Below, in pieces: positions 53,490-64,000 of a stretch of DNA of 64,000 bases (position 1 is the stretch's first letter; each line of letters opens with the position of its first letter). The position numbers were made by a program, and so were the translations under genes. The stretch lies in NCBI GenBank assembly GCA_040255405.1, contig JBDZUX010000001.1:1-64000 (forward strand), in the 5' to 3' direction. The notes beneath the pieces are model-generated. The model made no database searches. It saw nothing but the letters and a program-made list of their open reading frames with translations, and was not told the DNA's origin. This DNA comes from 66-474 sp040255405 (GTDB lineage: Bacteria; Pseudomonadota; Gammaproteobacteria; Xanthomonadales; Rhodanobacteraceae).

Positions 53490-54728
53490 ATGCTGCGCAC
53501 ATTGCGACCCGTCGCTTCGCTGCTGACCGGCACCGCGTTCCTGTTGATCGGGGTGGGGCTGCTCAACACGCTGATCCCGCTGCGCGGCATGGCCGCCGGT
53601 TATTCCGGCGCGCTGCTGGGCGGCCTCACGTCGGCATACTACGCGGGCTATTTCATCGGCACCTTCGCGATGCCACCGCTGGTGCGCCGCATCGGCCATA
53701 TCCGTGCGTTCGCGTTTTGCGCCGCGTGCACGGCATGCGTGGTGCTGTTGCATGCACTGGGCGATAATCAGTTCGCGTGGCTATTGTTGCGGCTGCTGAC
53801 CGGCGTGGTGCTGGTCGGGCTGTACGCGATCATCGAAAGCTGGCTGAATGCGCAGGCGGCGCCAGCACAGCGCGGTACGGTGTTTGCCGCGTACATGGTA
53901 GTGAACCTGTGTTCACTGGCGCTGGCGCAGCAATTGTTGCGGATCGGGGGGCAGCCGTTCGTGCTGTTCACGGTGGTCGCATTGGCCATCTGCATTGCGA
54001 CCCTGCCCGTCCTGTTGACGCGACAGGCGCAACCGCAGCCACAGGCGGCGCCAAAACTGCAACTTGGGTTGTTGTTCGATGTCGCCCCCACCGCGGGCGC
54101 GGGTGCGTTGCTGTCCGGCCTCGCGATGGGCGCGTTCTGGGGCCTGCTGCCGGTGTACGCGCGCAACATCGGTTTTTCGACCACGGAGGTCGGCACCTAC
54201 ATGAGCGTCGCGATCCTTGGCGGCGCCGCACTGCAATGGCCGCTCGGCCGACTGTCCGATCATCGCGATCGCCGGGTCGTGCTGGCGTGGGTGGCCGCGG
54301 CCGCCGCGGTGCTGGCGCTCGGCGCACTCGCGACGGGCGGACGCGAGTGGCTGGCGATGGCGTTGATTTTCCTGTTCGGCGGGATGGCGTTCGCGATGTA
54401 CCCGATCGTGGTCGCGCATCTTGTGGAACACGTGCCGCCCGAGAATTTGCTCGCTGCCAGCAGCAGCGTGCTGCTTGTGTACGGCGTCGGCTCGGCGCTG
54501 GGTCCGCTGGTCGCCGGCGGGTTGATGTCGGCCACGGGTCCGTGGTCGCTGCTCGCCTGGTTCGCGGGCACCCACGGTGCGCTCGCTGCGTATGCATGGT
54601 ATCGCTACAACGTGCGTCGCCGCGAACCGTTGCGCGAACGCCGCTTCCGGCCGATGCTGCGCACCACGCCGATGGTGATGCGCCTGCTGCGCGTGCCGAT
54701 GCCGCCGCGCGACGGCGCAGTGGATTGA
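53490..54728 (+). CDS. MFS transporter (YcaD-like)
   Basis: A 412-residue permease with twelve hydrophobic helices. It starts MLRTLRPVASLLTGTAFLLIG, and the loop 2-3 motif is TSAYYAGYFIGTFAMPPLVRRIGHIRAFA; further IIESWLNAQAAPAQRGTVFAAYM matches the YcaD/MFS_1 subgroup. Substrate unknown. Divergent from btuB, with the riboswitch in the shared 467-bp region (53023-53489). Confidence 0.88.
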   Translation: MLRTLRPVASLLTGTAFLLIGVGLLNTLIPLRGMAAGYSGALLGGLTSAYYAGYFIGTFAMPPLVRRIGHIRAFAFCAACTACVVLLHALGDNQFAWLLLRLLTGVVLVGLYAIIESWLNAQAAPAQRGTVFAAYMVVNLCSLALAQQLLRIGGQPFVLFTVVALAICIATLPVLLTRQAQPQPQAAPKLQLGLLFDVAPTAGAGALLSGLAMGAFWGLLPVYARNIGFSTTEVGTYMSVAILGGAALQWPLGRLSDHRDRRVVLAWVAAAAAVLALGALATGGREWLAMALIFLFGGMAFAMYPIVVAHLVEHVPPENLLAASSSVLLVYGVGSALGPLVAGGLMSATGPWSLLAWFAGTHGALAAYAWYRYNVRRREPLRERRFRPMLRTTPMVMRLLRVPMPPRDGAVD

Positions 54729-54857
54729 CAATTGCCGTGCCGCCGGGGTAGCGTGCCCCCACGGGGAGTCTCGAAGGGAAGCATCGCACGGCGCGAGGGC
54801 GCCGCGGCGTTTTGTGCGCTCGATGCCGAAACTTCGTCCATCATCGGAAACCATGTC

Positions 54858-57257
54858 ATGTCCTCACGCCTCGGCACCATCGTTACCGCAGCATCGGCCT
54901 GTGCCGCCATGCTGGCGCTTCCCGCACTCGCGCAAGACGCGTCCGTCCAGAACGGCACCGCGCAAGACAAGCAGCCCTCGACGCTGCAGACCATCGTCGT
55001 CACCGGCACGCGCGCGTTCGACCGCACCGCCGCGGATTCACTGGCCCCGATCGACGTGCTGACACCGAAAGAACTGGTCGCCACCGGCGCGCCGGACCTC
55101 ACCACGGCGCTGCGGACCCTGCTGCCGTCTTTCAACTTCCCGCAACCTTCGCTGACCGACGGCACCGACTCGACGATGCCGGCCCAGCTTCGCGGCCTCG
55201 CCCCCGACCAGACGCTGGTCCTGATCGACGGCAAGCGCCAGCACACCACCGCGATCGTCAACGTCAACGGGTCGATCGGCCGCGGCTCGTCGCCCGTGGA
55301 CCTGTCCGCGATCCCGATCAATGCCATCGAGCGTATCGAGGTGCTGCGCGACGGCGCGGCGGCCCAATACGGCTCGGATGCGATCGCCGGCGTCATCAAC
55401 ATCATCCTGAAGGGCGGCGCCGACCATGGCGGGGCGAATGTCACCTTCGGCCGGCACGATGGCGGCCAAGGCGACACCTGGCAGGGCGGCGCGGACGGCG
55501 GCTTCGCACTTGGCAACAACGGCTGGGTGCACCTGTCGGCCAACTACCTCAACCAGGACCGCACCAGCCACGCCGGGCCCGACATTCGCTACCCCGGCGA
55601 TCCCACCTACGGCACCGTCACCTTCCGCTTCGGTTTGCCCAAGTCCATCGCCAAGCAGGCTGCCGTGAACACGCAGTACAACCTCGGCGAGAACGCGACG
55701 CTCTATGCATTCAGCGTATTCAACAAGCGCGACGTGGTATCCGGCGGTTTCTTCCGCTCGTTGTCGCAATACGAAACCAGCACGCCGGCCGCGGCGGTGG
55801 TGTATCCCGACGGCTACCTGCCGCTCGAACACAGCGCGATCCTGGACAACACGACGGTGCTCGGCATCAAGGGTGATGCCGGCGGCTGGCACTACGACAT
55901 CAGCGGCGACACCGGCGGCAGCCACTGGAAGCTGCACACCACCGACACCTTCAACTACTCGCTGGGTGCCGACTCGCCCACGGCGTTCTACATCGGCACG
56001 TTGACGATCCGTCAGAACGAATTCAATGCCGACTTCAGCCGCGACTTCGACGCCGGCTGGTACCACCCGCTCACGGTCGCGTGGGGCCTCGCCTACCGCC
56101 ACGGCGAGTTCGCGATCAAGGAGGGCGACCCGGCGTCCTACGCCGGCGCGGGCGCGCAGGTGTACCCCGGTTACCAGCCGGGCGACGCGGGTTCGCACTC
56201 GCGCAGCAACACCGCCGGCTACGTCGATCTGGAAACCGATTTCACCGAGCAGTTCTCGGCCGGCCTCGCGGCCCGCTACGAACACTACAGCGACTTCGGC
56301 AACACCACCTCGTGGAAGCTGTCGGGACGCTATGCGTTCACGCCGGTGGTGGCGCTGCGCGGCACGGTCTCGACCGGCTTCCGCGCGCCGTCGTTGCAAC
56401 AGGAGTACTACTCCAGCACCTCGATCAATTTCGTGAACGATGGCAGCGGGAACCTGGTGCCCTACACGATCCGTACGTTCCCGGTGTCCGATCCCGCGGC
56501 GGCCGCGCTCGGCGCACAACCGCTGAAGCCCGAGAAGGCGCGCAACTACAGCATCGGCCTGGTGCTCACGCCCACCGTGGGCCCGTATGTCACGCTGGAC
56601 CTGTACCAGGTCGACATCGACGACCGCATCATCCTCTCGGGCAACCTCGTCGGCACCGCGGTGCAGGATTACCTGACCTCGGTGGGCATCCCGTTCGTGA
56701 GCGGCGGCCGCTTCTTCACCAACGCGGTCGACACCCGCACGCGCGGCGCGGACCTGATCGGCACCTGGCCGATCCAGCTGCAAGGCTCGTCGCTGAAGCT
56801 CACCGGCGGCCTCAACTGGAACAAGACCGACATCCGTTCGATCAAGCCGAACCCACCACAACTGGGCCTTGCCGGGCTGGTGCTGCCGATCATCGACCGT
56901 GCCGAACAGGGCCGCATCACCGTGGGCACGCCGCGCAGCAAGGCGTTCTTCGCGGCCGACTGGGGCATCGCCAACTGGACCCTGCACGGGCAATTGACGC
57001 GCTACGGGCAGTGGGAATCACTGGGTGGGTCGCCATCCGGCGACCAGACTTATGGATCGCGCATGCTGCTGGATGCGTCCATCAGCTACGCGCTGGATCG
57101 CTGGGACTTCACCCTGGGCGGCAACAACATCACCAATGAATACCCCGAGAAGAACAACGACGCCAACAACTACCACGGCATCATCGACTACCCGTTGACG
57201 TCGCCGTTCGGGTTCAACGGTTCGTACTGGTACGCGAGCGCGTCGTACCGCTGGTAG
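54858..57257 (+). CDS. TonB-dependent receptor
   Basis: A 799-residue outer-membrane receptor: signal peptide MSSRLGTIVTAASACAAMLALPALAQ, TonB box LQTIVVTGTRA, plug (DLTTALRTLLPSF, RGLAPDQTLVLIDGKRQH, RIEVLRDGAAAQYGSDAIAGVINIILK) and a barrel ending SYWYASASYRW with terminal aromatic. The substrate is not known; no riboswitch or Fur-like box was evident. The ATG at 54858 begins the signal peptide; an in-frame upstream extension is not signal-like. Confidence 0.92.
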   Translation: MSSRLGTIVTAASACAAMLALPALAQDASVQNGTAQDKQPSTLQTIVVTGTRAFDRTAADSLAPIDVLTPKELVATGAPDLTTALRTLLPSFNFPQPSLTDGTDSTMPAQLRGLAPDQTLVLIDGKRQHTTAIVNVNGSIGRGSSPVDLSAIPINAIERIEVLRDGAAAQYGSDAIAGVINIILKGGADHGGANVTFGRHDGGQGDTWQGGADGGFALGNNGWVHLSANYLNQDRTSHAGPDIRYPGDPTYGTVTFRFGLPKSIAKQAAVNTQYNLGENATLYAFSVFNKRDVVSGGFFRSLSQYETSTPAAAVVYPDGYLPLEHSAILDNTTVLGIKGDAGGWHYDISGDTGGSHWKLHTTDTFNYSLGADSPTAFYIGTLTIRQNEFNADFSRDFDAGWYHPLTVAWGLAYRHGEFAIKEGDPASYAGAGAQVYPGYQPGDAGSHSRSNTAGYVDLETDFTEQFSAGLAARYEHYSDFGNTTSWKLSGRYAFTPVVALRGTVSTGFRAPSLQQEYYSSTSINFVNDGSGNLVPYTIRTFPVSDPAAAALGAQPLKPEKARNYSIGLVLTPTVGPYVTLDLYQVDIDDRIILSGNLVGTAVQDYLTSVGIPFVSGGRFFTNAVDTRTRGADLIGTWPIQLQGSSLKLTGGLNWNKTDIRSIKPNPPQLGLAGLVLPIIDRAEQGRITVGTPRSKAFFAADWGIANWTLHGQLTRYGQWESLGGSPSGDQTYGSRMLLDASISYALDRWDFTLGGNNITNEYPEKNNDANNYHGIIDYPLTSPFGFNGSYWYASASYRW

Positions 57258-57274
57258 GTTCGTCCCGCGGCACC

Positions 57275-57435
57275 CGTCGCCAGCGGGCCGCTCCTGCAAG
57301 GTCCTTTGCAGGAGCGCGCCTGCGCGCGGCCTGTCGCATCCCCGCAAGCGCGGCCCCACCGGCCCCTGCGGGCAGGCTCCTGCAAGAGCGTGTCGAGGCA
57401 AGTGGTTCTTGAAGGAGCGCGCCTGTGCGCGACCA
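57275..57435. repeat. cluster of family-C short repeats
   Basis: Several CTCCTGCAAG / CTTTGCAGGAGCGCGCCTGC words in both orientations (for example 57290-57330, 57375-57395, 57408-57430) make nested hairpins in the gap between the TonB receptor and the TPR gene. Confidence 0.65.
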
Positions 57436-57436
57436 G

Positions 57437-57512
57437 TGCTTGCGGAACAGGAGCTTGCCGCCTTCGGCGTCGAGCTTGAAGGTGTCGCCGCCAACGAGTT
57501 CGTCAGCCGATC
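57437..57512 (-). pseudogene. displaced copy of the clpB 3' end
   Basis: On the minus strand this reads VGGDTFKLDAEGGKLLFRKH, against AGGDTIEVEAEGGKLAFRKH at the end of clpB (59361-59430). The clpB stop TGA is TGG here. Only about 75 bp are present, so it is a scar of a duplication or of a second clp gene. Confidence 0.75.
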
Positions 57513-57555
57513 TGCACCGGCGCCGCCGGCAACGGCGGCATCGGCAGCGTGTTCG

Positions 57556-59214
57556 TCACCGATCGCAGGTGCGCGTCGCCGTGTCGTGCGCCAATTCGAC
57601 CGTCGGCCGGCGGTCCCTGGAATCCGCGGTCGCCCGCGGCAATTGCCCGGCGTAGCGCCGCGCGATGTTCTGCTCGCCCGACCGGCGCGCCGCGCAGAGG
57701 GCTCCCGCCAGGCTGTTGAAGCGGTTGGGCGATTCGGTCAGCGCAACGCGATAGGCATCGAGCGCCTCGCCGGGCCGATCGAGTTCCAGCAACAGATCCC
57801 CCAGCAACTCGCGCGCCGGGACGATCGGTCCGGGGGTCACCGGTCGCTTTTCCGAGGCATCTTCGAGATCGGCAGCCTGCCGCATCGCGACCAGCGCTTC
57901 GCTGTGCCTGCCTTGCGCATGCGCCAGCCAGGCCTGCGCCGCCAACCGCTGTATTTCGACCTGGGTTGCCCAATACGTATCGCCCGATTCCCGCAAGGTG
58001 CCCTCCAGCGACGCAAGCCGCTTCACGGCCCGCATCGCACGCGGCATGTCGCCACTGCGCGCGGCACCGAGCGCGCGCGCGAACTCGGTGATTGCCTGCG
58101 CTGACGGGAAACGTGTCCACGGAAAATCCCGATGGTGCATGTTCAACTCGGCGGCTTCGCGCCACTGCCGACGCTCGATCGCGTAGCGTGCGGGGATGGC
58201 CGCATAGGCGTAGGCAACCTTGAAATTCGCCGGACTCGTGACGGGAATCGCGAGCAGTTCGTCCTGCACCGCTCGGGCATCCTGATCCCGTGCGAGCTGC
58301 AGATAGGCGTATCCGAGGTAGTCCATCGCGTGCAACTGCTCGTCCCACGCCCCGGGCAGGTGCATTTCCGCGGCAAAGTGCTTGGCCGCGCTTTCGGCGC
58401 CGCGATTCGAAGCAATCGACTCGTCCCACAGCCCGAGCCGCGTGAAGATGTGCGAAGGCATGTGCTGCGCATGCGGCACCGCCGGTGCGATTTGCGCATA
58501 GCGACGCGCCGCGCCCAACGCATACGTCGCCAGCGGCGGCGAATCGTAGGCATGGATCAGGTAATGCAGCGCGCCCGGATGATCCGGATGGACGGCCAGC
58601 ACTTGGTTCAACAAGTCAGCAGCCTTGCGCTCACGGGCATGCGATTTGTCAGGGGGCGCAGCCTGCGCGCTGGCCAGCAGTGCAAGCGCGTAGAACGCCG
58701 CGGCCTCGGGTTCGCGCGGCGAGTCGGCGTGAACCCTCGCCATCGCCCGCTCGTAAGCCAGCACGCGTTGCCGGTAGTCGGCCGAACCATCAGCCGCGTA
58801 AAACGCCGCAAGCGCACCCAGCCACGCCGCTTCCTGTTGCGTCTGTTGATTCGCGCCATGGGCCTGCGCAAGCAAGGCGCGGCCACGCGCCAGCACTTCG
58901 TTGTCAGGCCGATCCGGCCACAATGGATGCCAGAGGCTGAGGGCCTGTCCCCACCATGCCATCGCGCAGTCCGGATCGCGCTCGGCGATCCCCGCAAACG
59001 CGGCTTCCGCCTTCTCATACCAGAACGAATGCAACAGCGTCGTGGCCTGATCGAACGCCTGCTGCTCTCCACGGCACGAGACCAGGAAGTGCGCGCGGCC
59101 GATCATGCCCTCCCGCGCCATCGTCACGGGATGTTCGTGCTGCAGTGCGGCCGAAGCCGCCGACGTGCCCATCACGTACAACGCAACCAGGATGGCCCGA
59201 CGTGCCCGGAACAT
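57556..59214 (-). CDS. exported TPR protein
   Basis: A 552-residue protein: signal peptide MFRARRAILVALYVMGTSAASAA, then repeated TPR-like helix pairs throughout (YEKAEAAFAGIAERDPDCAMAWWGQALS, LAVHPDHPGALHYLIHAYD, LDRPGEALDAYRVALTESPNRF). A conserved QHMPSHIFTRLGLWDESI motif is typical of a family of uncharacterised TPR proteins. The ATG at 59214 has ggaggtggat upstream. Minus strand, downstream of clpB; the 145-bp gap suggests its own promoter. Confidence 0.85.
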   Translation of the reverse strand: MFRARRAILVALYVMGTSAASAALQHEHPVTMAREGMIGRAHFLVSCRGEQQAFDQATTLLHSFWYEKAEAAFAGIAERDPDCAMAWWGQALSLWHPLWPDRPDNEVLARGRALLAQAHGANQQTQQEAAWLGALAAFYAADGSADYRQRVLAYERAMARVHADSPREPEAAAFYALALLASAQAAPPDKSHARERKAADLLNQVLAVHPDHPGALHYLIHAYDSPPLATYALGAARRYAQIAPAVPHAQHMPSHIFTRLGLWDESIASNRGAESAAKHFAAEMHLPGAWDEQLHAMDYLGYAYLQLARDQDARAVQDELLAIPVTSPANFKVAYAYAAIPARYAIERRQWREAAELNMHHRDFPWTRFPSAQAITEFARALGAARSGDMPRAMRAVKRLASLEGTLRESGDTYWATQVEIQRLAAQAWLAHAQGRHSEALVAMRQAADLEDASEKRPVTPGPIVPARELLGDLLLELDRPGEALDAYRVALTESPNRFNSLAGALCAARRSGEQNIARRYAGQLPRATADSRDRRPTVELAHDTATRTCDR

Positions 59215-59360
59215 ATCCACCTCCCGGCAGCCGCGCGCATCGGCGCCGGTCTTGATCGACGCCAGCATAATCTTTCTGCGCCGGCGGACAAGTGCCGGTT
59301 CGGTTGGCGTGAAAGGGACCCAGGCGGCCGATCCCGTAGGGACTGCCCCCGAATCGAGCC

Positions 59361-61958
<2,598 letters not shown>

Positions 61959-62078
61959 GGACGCAATCTCCATGTTCGAGCCGGGCAACTCCGGCGGTCC
62001 CGGGAAAATGCGGACCGCACGCGCACAATACAACCCGGGCGGCTACCATGCCCGCTGGTCGTTTGTTGGGCAGCGGCA

Positions 62079-63344
62079 ATGACGATCAAGACATGGCAGG
62101 CGGTATCGACCCTGGTGGCGCCGGCAATGGTGCTGACCCTGTGGGAACTGCCTGCCGGCACCCGCTTCGGGACCGGCGGACTCAGCCTGGCCGCGGGCGT
62201 GGCGGCACTGACGCTGATGGCTGCCGCCGCCCTGCTCGCCTCCCGCTGGGGCTGGATCGAACACGCCTTCGGCGGCCTCGACCGGGTCTACGCAACCCAC
62301 AAGTGGCTGGGTATCTGGGCACTGGCCTTCGCCACCGGGCACTTCCTGTTCAAGGCCGGTGCCGAAAGCTGGAGCGTGGCGCCCATCCTGGCGCTGCCGG
62401 GCCCGTGGACCCGCTTCGTGCGGCAGTTGTCGTACGTTGCACTGGGCCTGATCGTCCTGCTCGCCCTCAATCGCAATATCCCGTACTCGACCTGGCGCTG
62501 GTGGCACCGGCTCTCCGGCCCGCTGTTCCTCGTGGTGGTCCTGCACTGGCTGAGCTTCCGGTCGCCGATCCGGCTGGCGAGCGCCACCGGGATTTGGCTG
62601 GCGGCGTGGTCGGTGCTGGGCGCGGCGGGGGCGCTGTACAAGTTGCTGCTGTACCACCTGTTCGCGCGCCAAGCCGAATACGAAGTCGTGGCGATCCACC
62701 CCGGGAAGGCGGCAGCGCACATCCAGTTGTCGCCAGTGGCGCATCCGGTTCGCTTCGTGCCGGGGCAATTCGGTTTCCTGCGCATGAACGAGCAAGGTCT
62801 GCGCGAGCCCCACCCGTTCACCATCGCCTCAGGCAGTGGCGGCGACGGCCGGGTCGACTTCGTGATCCGCGCCTTGGGCGACTTCACCACCCGGCTGGTG
62901 GCGCAGGTCCGCCCCGGCATGCGTGCCGACGTGTTCGCGCCCTATGGCCGCTTCGCCCGCCGTCCCGATGCGCCGTGCGAGGTCTGGATCGGCGGCGGCG
63001 TCGGCATCTCGCCGTTCATCGCGTGGCTGCAGGACCGGGCCGCGGGCGGTTTCGACAAGGTCACGCTGTTCTACTTCCACAGCCCGGCGCGCGCGTTCCC
63101 GGAAATGCCGGTGCTGGAGGCCATGGCAGCCGCACGCGGCGTCGAACTCGTCGGCGTGGCCGCCGGCCCGGGCGATCCGGCTTTCGCCGAGCGCTTCGCC
63201 GCCCTGTGCCGCGAGTATGGGCCGGCTGCGGTAGACGTCGCGTTCTGCGGACCGAAAGGCCTGCTCGCGAGCGTGCGCGCCAGGCTCGCGGCCAACGGCA
63301 TCCCGGCCGGCAATCTGCGCTACGAATTGTTCGAGTTCCGCTGA
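62079..63344 (+). CDS. ferric-reductase-like transmembrane flavoprotein
   Basis: A 421-residue protein. Six helices carry paired His residues for haem (YATHKWLGIWALAFATGHFL, WHRLSGPLFLVVVLHWL), then a ferredoxin-NADP reductase module: FAD motif EPHPFTIASGSGG, and NAD-binding IGGGVGISPFIAWL. It passes electrons from NAD(P)H through FAD and haem across the membrane, probably to ferric iron or another acceptor. Divergent from clpB. Confidence 0.88.
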   Translation: MTIKTWQAVSTLVAPAMVLTLWELPAGTRFGTGGLSLAAGVAALTLMAAAALLASRWGWIEHAFGGLDRVYATHKWLGIWALAFATGHFLFKAGAESWSVAPILALPGPWTRFVRQLSYVALGLIVLLALNRNIPYSTWRWWHRLSGPLFLVVVLHWLSFRSPIRLASATGIWLAAWSVLGAAGALYKLLLYHLFARQAEYEVVAIHPGKAAAHIQLSPVAHPVRFVPGQFGFLRMNEQGLREPHPFTIASGSGGDGRVDFVIRALGDFTTRLVAQVRPGMRADVFAPYGRFARRPDAPCEVWIGGGVGISPFIAWLQDRAAGGFDKVTLFYFHSPARAFPEMPVLEAMAAARGVELVGVAAGPGDPAFAERFAALCREYGPAAVDVAFCGPKGLLASVRARLAANGIPAGNLRYELFEFR

Positions 63345-63418
63345 CGGAAACCCCGCGCGCACAGGGTCGCCGGGTCGCGTCAACGTCACCATGACGCGCG
63401 ACCATCTAGGATGACCGG

Positions 63419-64000
63419 ATGACTGGCCGCGAATCGCCACGACCGTGGCCGTCGGCACCGACCAATAACGGGGCGCTGTTCCTGGATGTCGACGGCACGC
63501 TGCTGGATTTGGCCCAGCAACCGGACCACGTGGAAGTCGACGCACGGCTGCACGATGATCTCGCGCGCGTCCACGCACGCCTCGACGGCGCGCTGGCGTT
63601 GCTCAGTGGCCGCCCGCTCGCGCAACTGGACAGGCTGTTCGACTGGCACGCGCGTGCCGCCGCCGGGTTGCACGGCGCGCAACTGCGCTCGCCGGACGGC
63701 ACCGTGCACACGACCGGCAACGCCGCCACCTTCGCGCAAGCGCGGGCGCGCGCGGCCGAACTGGTGTCGGCAGTACGCGGCGTGCTGCTCGAAGACAAGC
63801 GGCTTGCGCTGGCGCTGCACTACCGCCGCGCGCCGGCCGCGCGGGAGGCCGCCGAACGCATCGCGGAAGTGTTGCTGCAGGATGTCGGCGAAAGCCACGT
63901 GCTGCAGGAGGGCGATCACGTGATCGAACTGAAGCCCGCGGGCGTGGACAAGGGCCTTGCACTTGCGACGCTGATGCAGGAGGCACCGTTTCGGGGCCGC
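63419..64000 (+). CDS. otsB: trehalose-6-phosphate phosphatase, partial
   Basis: The first 194 codons of a HAD-family phosphatase are present; the window ends inside the gene. Motif I LFLDVDGTLLDLAQQPDHV (nucleophile Asp), motif II in LALLSGRPLAQLDRLF and the cap region GLHGAQLR are OtsB-like; DHVIELKPAGVDKGLALATL carries the motif III lysine. It makes trehalose from trehalose-6-phosphate; otsA would be expected downstream. Confidence 0.9.
   Translation, partial: MTGRESPRPWPSAPTNNGALFLDVDGTLLDLAQQPDHVEVDARLHDDLARVHARLDGALALLSGRPLAQLDRLFDWHARAAAGLHGAQLRSPDGTVHTTGNAATFAQARARAAELVSAVRGVLLEDKRLALALHYRRAPAAREAAERIAEVLLQDVGESHVLQEGDHVIELKPAGVDKGLALATLMQEAPFRGR

Overview
The window (high GC, one 100-N assembly gap) reads as chromosomal DNA from a gammaproteobacterium of the Xanthomonadales (Lysobacterales), probably Rhodanobacteraceae. 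The reasons are the mix of a PEP-CTERM protein, DUF2069, DUF3011, AidB-like and FadE-type acyl-CoA dehydrogenases and large TonB receptors, plus dispersed short palindromic repeats. The family placement is an inference from gene content, not a measurement.

Layout. 1-2.3 kb: 5' part of a secreted RHS/YD-repeat protein, interrupted by the N gap. 2.3-16 kb: housekeeping genes (moaB, acylphosphatase, TlpA-like redoxin, YihY, WrbA, AidB-like ACAD, tgt-queA), a PEP-CTERM protein behind a clear sigma-54 promoter, a DesK/DesR-type two-component pair, an ICMT-like methyltransferase and a class III aminotransferase. 16-23.8 kb: DJ-1/PfpI, a SET-domain protein, DUF488, a PEBP protein, modABC (ModC short), a lipoprotein, an acyl-CoA dehydrogenase and a GNAT.

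23.8-41 kb is the accessory and most interesting part. It starts with a perfect CRP/Clp-type palindrome, then a membrane TIR-TPR protein, a small unknown protein and its frameshifted paralogue, a SLOG-SLATT-like four-TM protein, and a convergent TIR-TolB_N-TPR protein. Next come a SpoIIE-type phosphatase, an RsbW-like kinase and a STAS protein (partner-switching module), an ECF sigma factor, and an anti-sigma-like ORF that runs in frame into a transmembrane segment and 43 decapeptide repeats. A secreted gluzincin/propeller/beta-barrel protein and a PrsW-family intramembrane protease follow. Two promoters with the same AACTTT/CGTAT layout precede the sigma factor and the repeat region. I infer an envelope-stress sigma circuit with regulated proteolysis, beside a TIR/SLOG-SLATT set that may be defensive. 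A decayed TIR fragment at 40.2 kb suggests turnover of this island.

41-64 kb returns to housekeeping and envelope genes: a ClC channel with CBS domains, dxs, a lipoprotein plus mrcB (PBP1B), DUF3011, an FmdB-like zinc ribbon, a VanY-like carboxypeptidase, and a cobalamin riboswitch driving btuB and an overlapping DUF71 PP-loop gene. Then an MFS transporter, a second TonB receptor, a TPR protein, clpB (with a stray copy of its 3' end 1.9 kb away), a ferric-reductase-like flavoprotein and the start of a trehalose-phosphatase gene cut by the window end.
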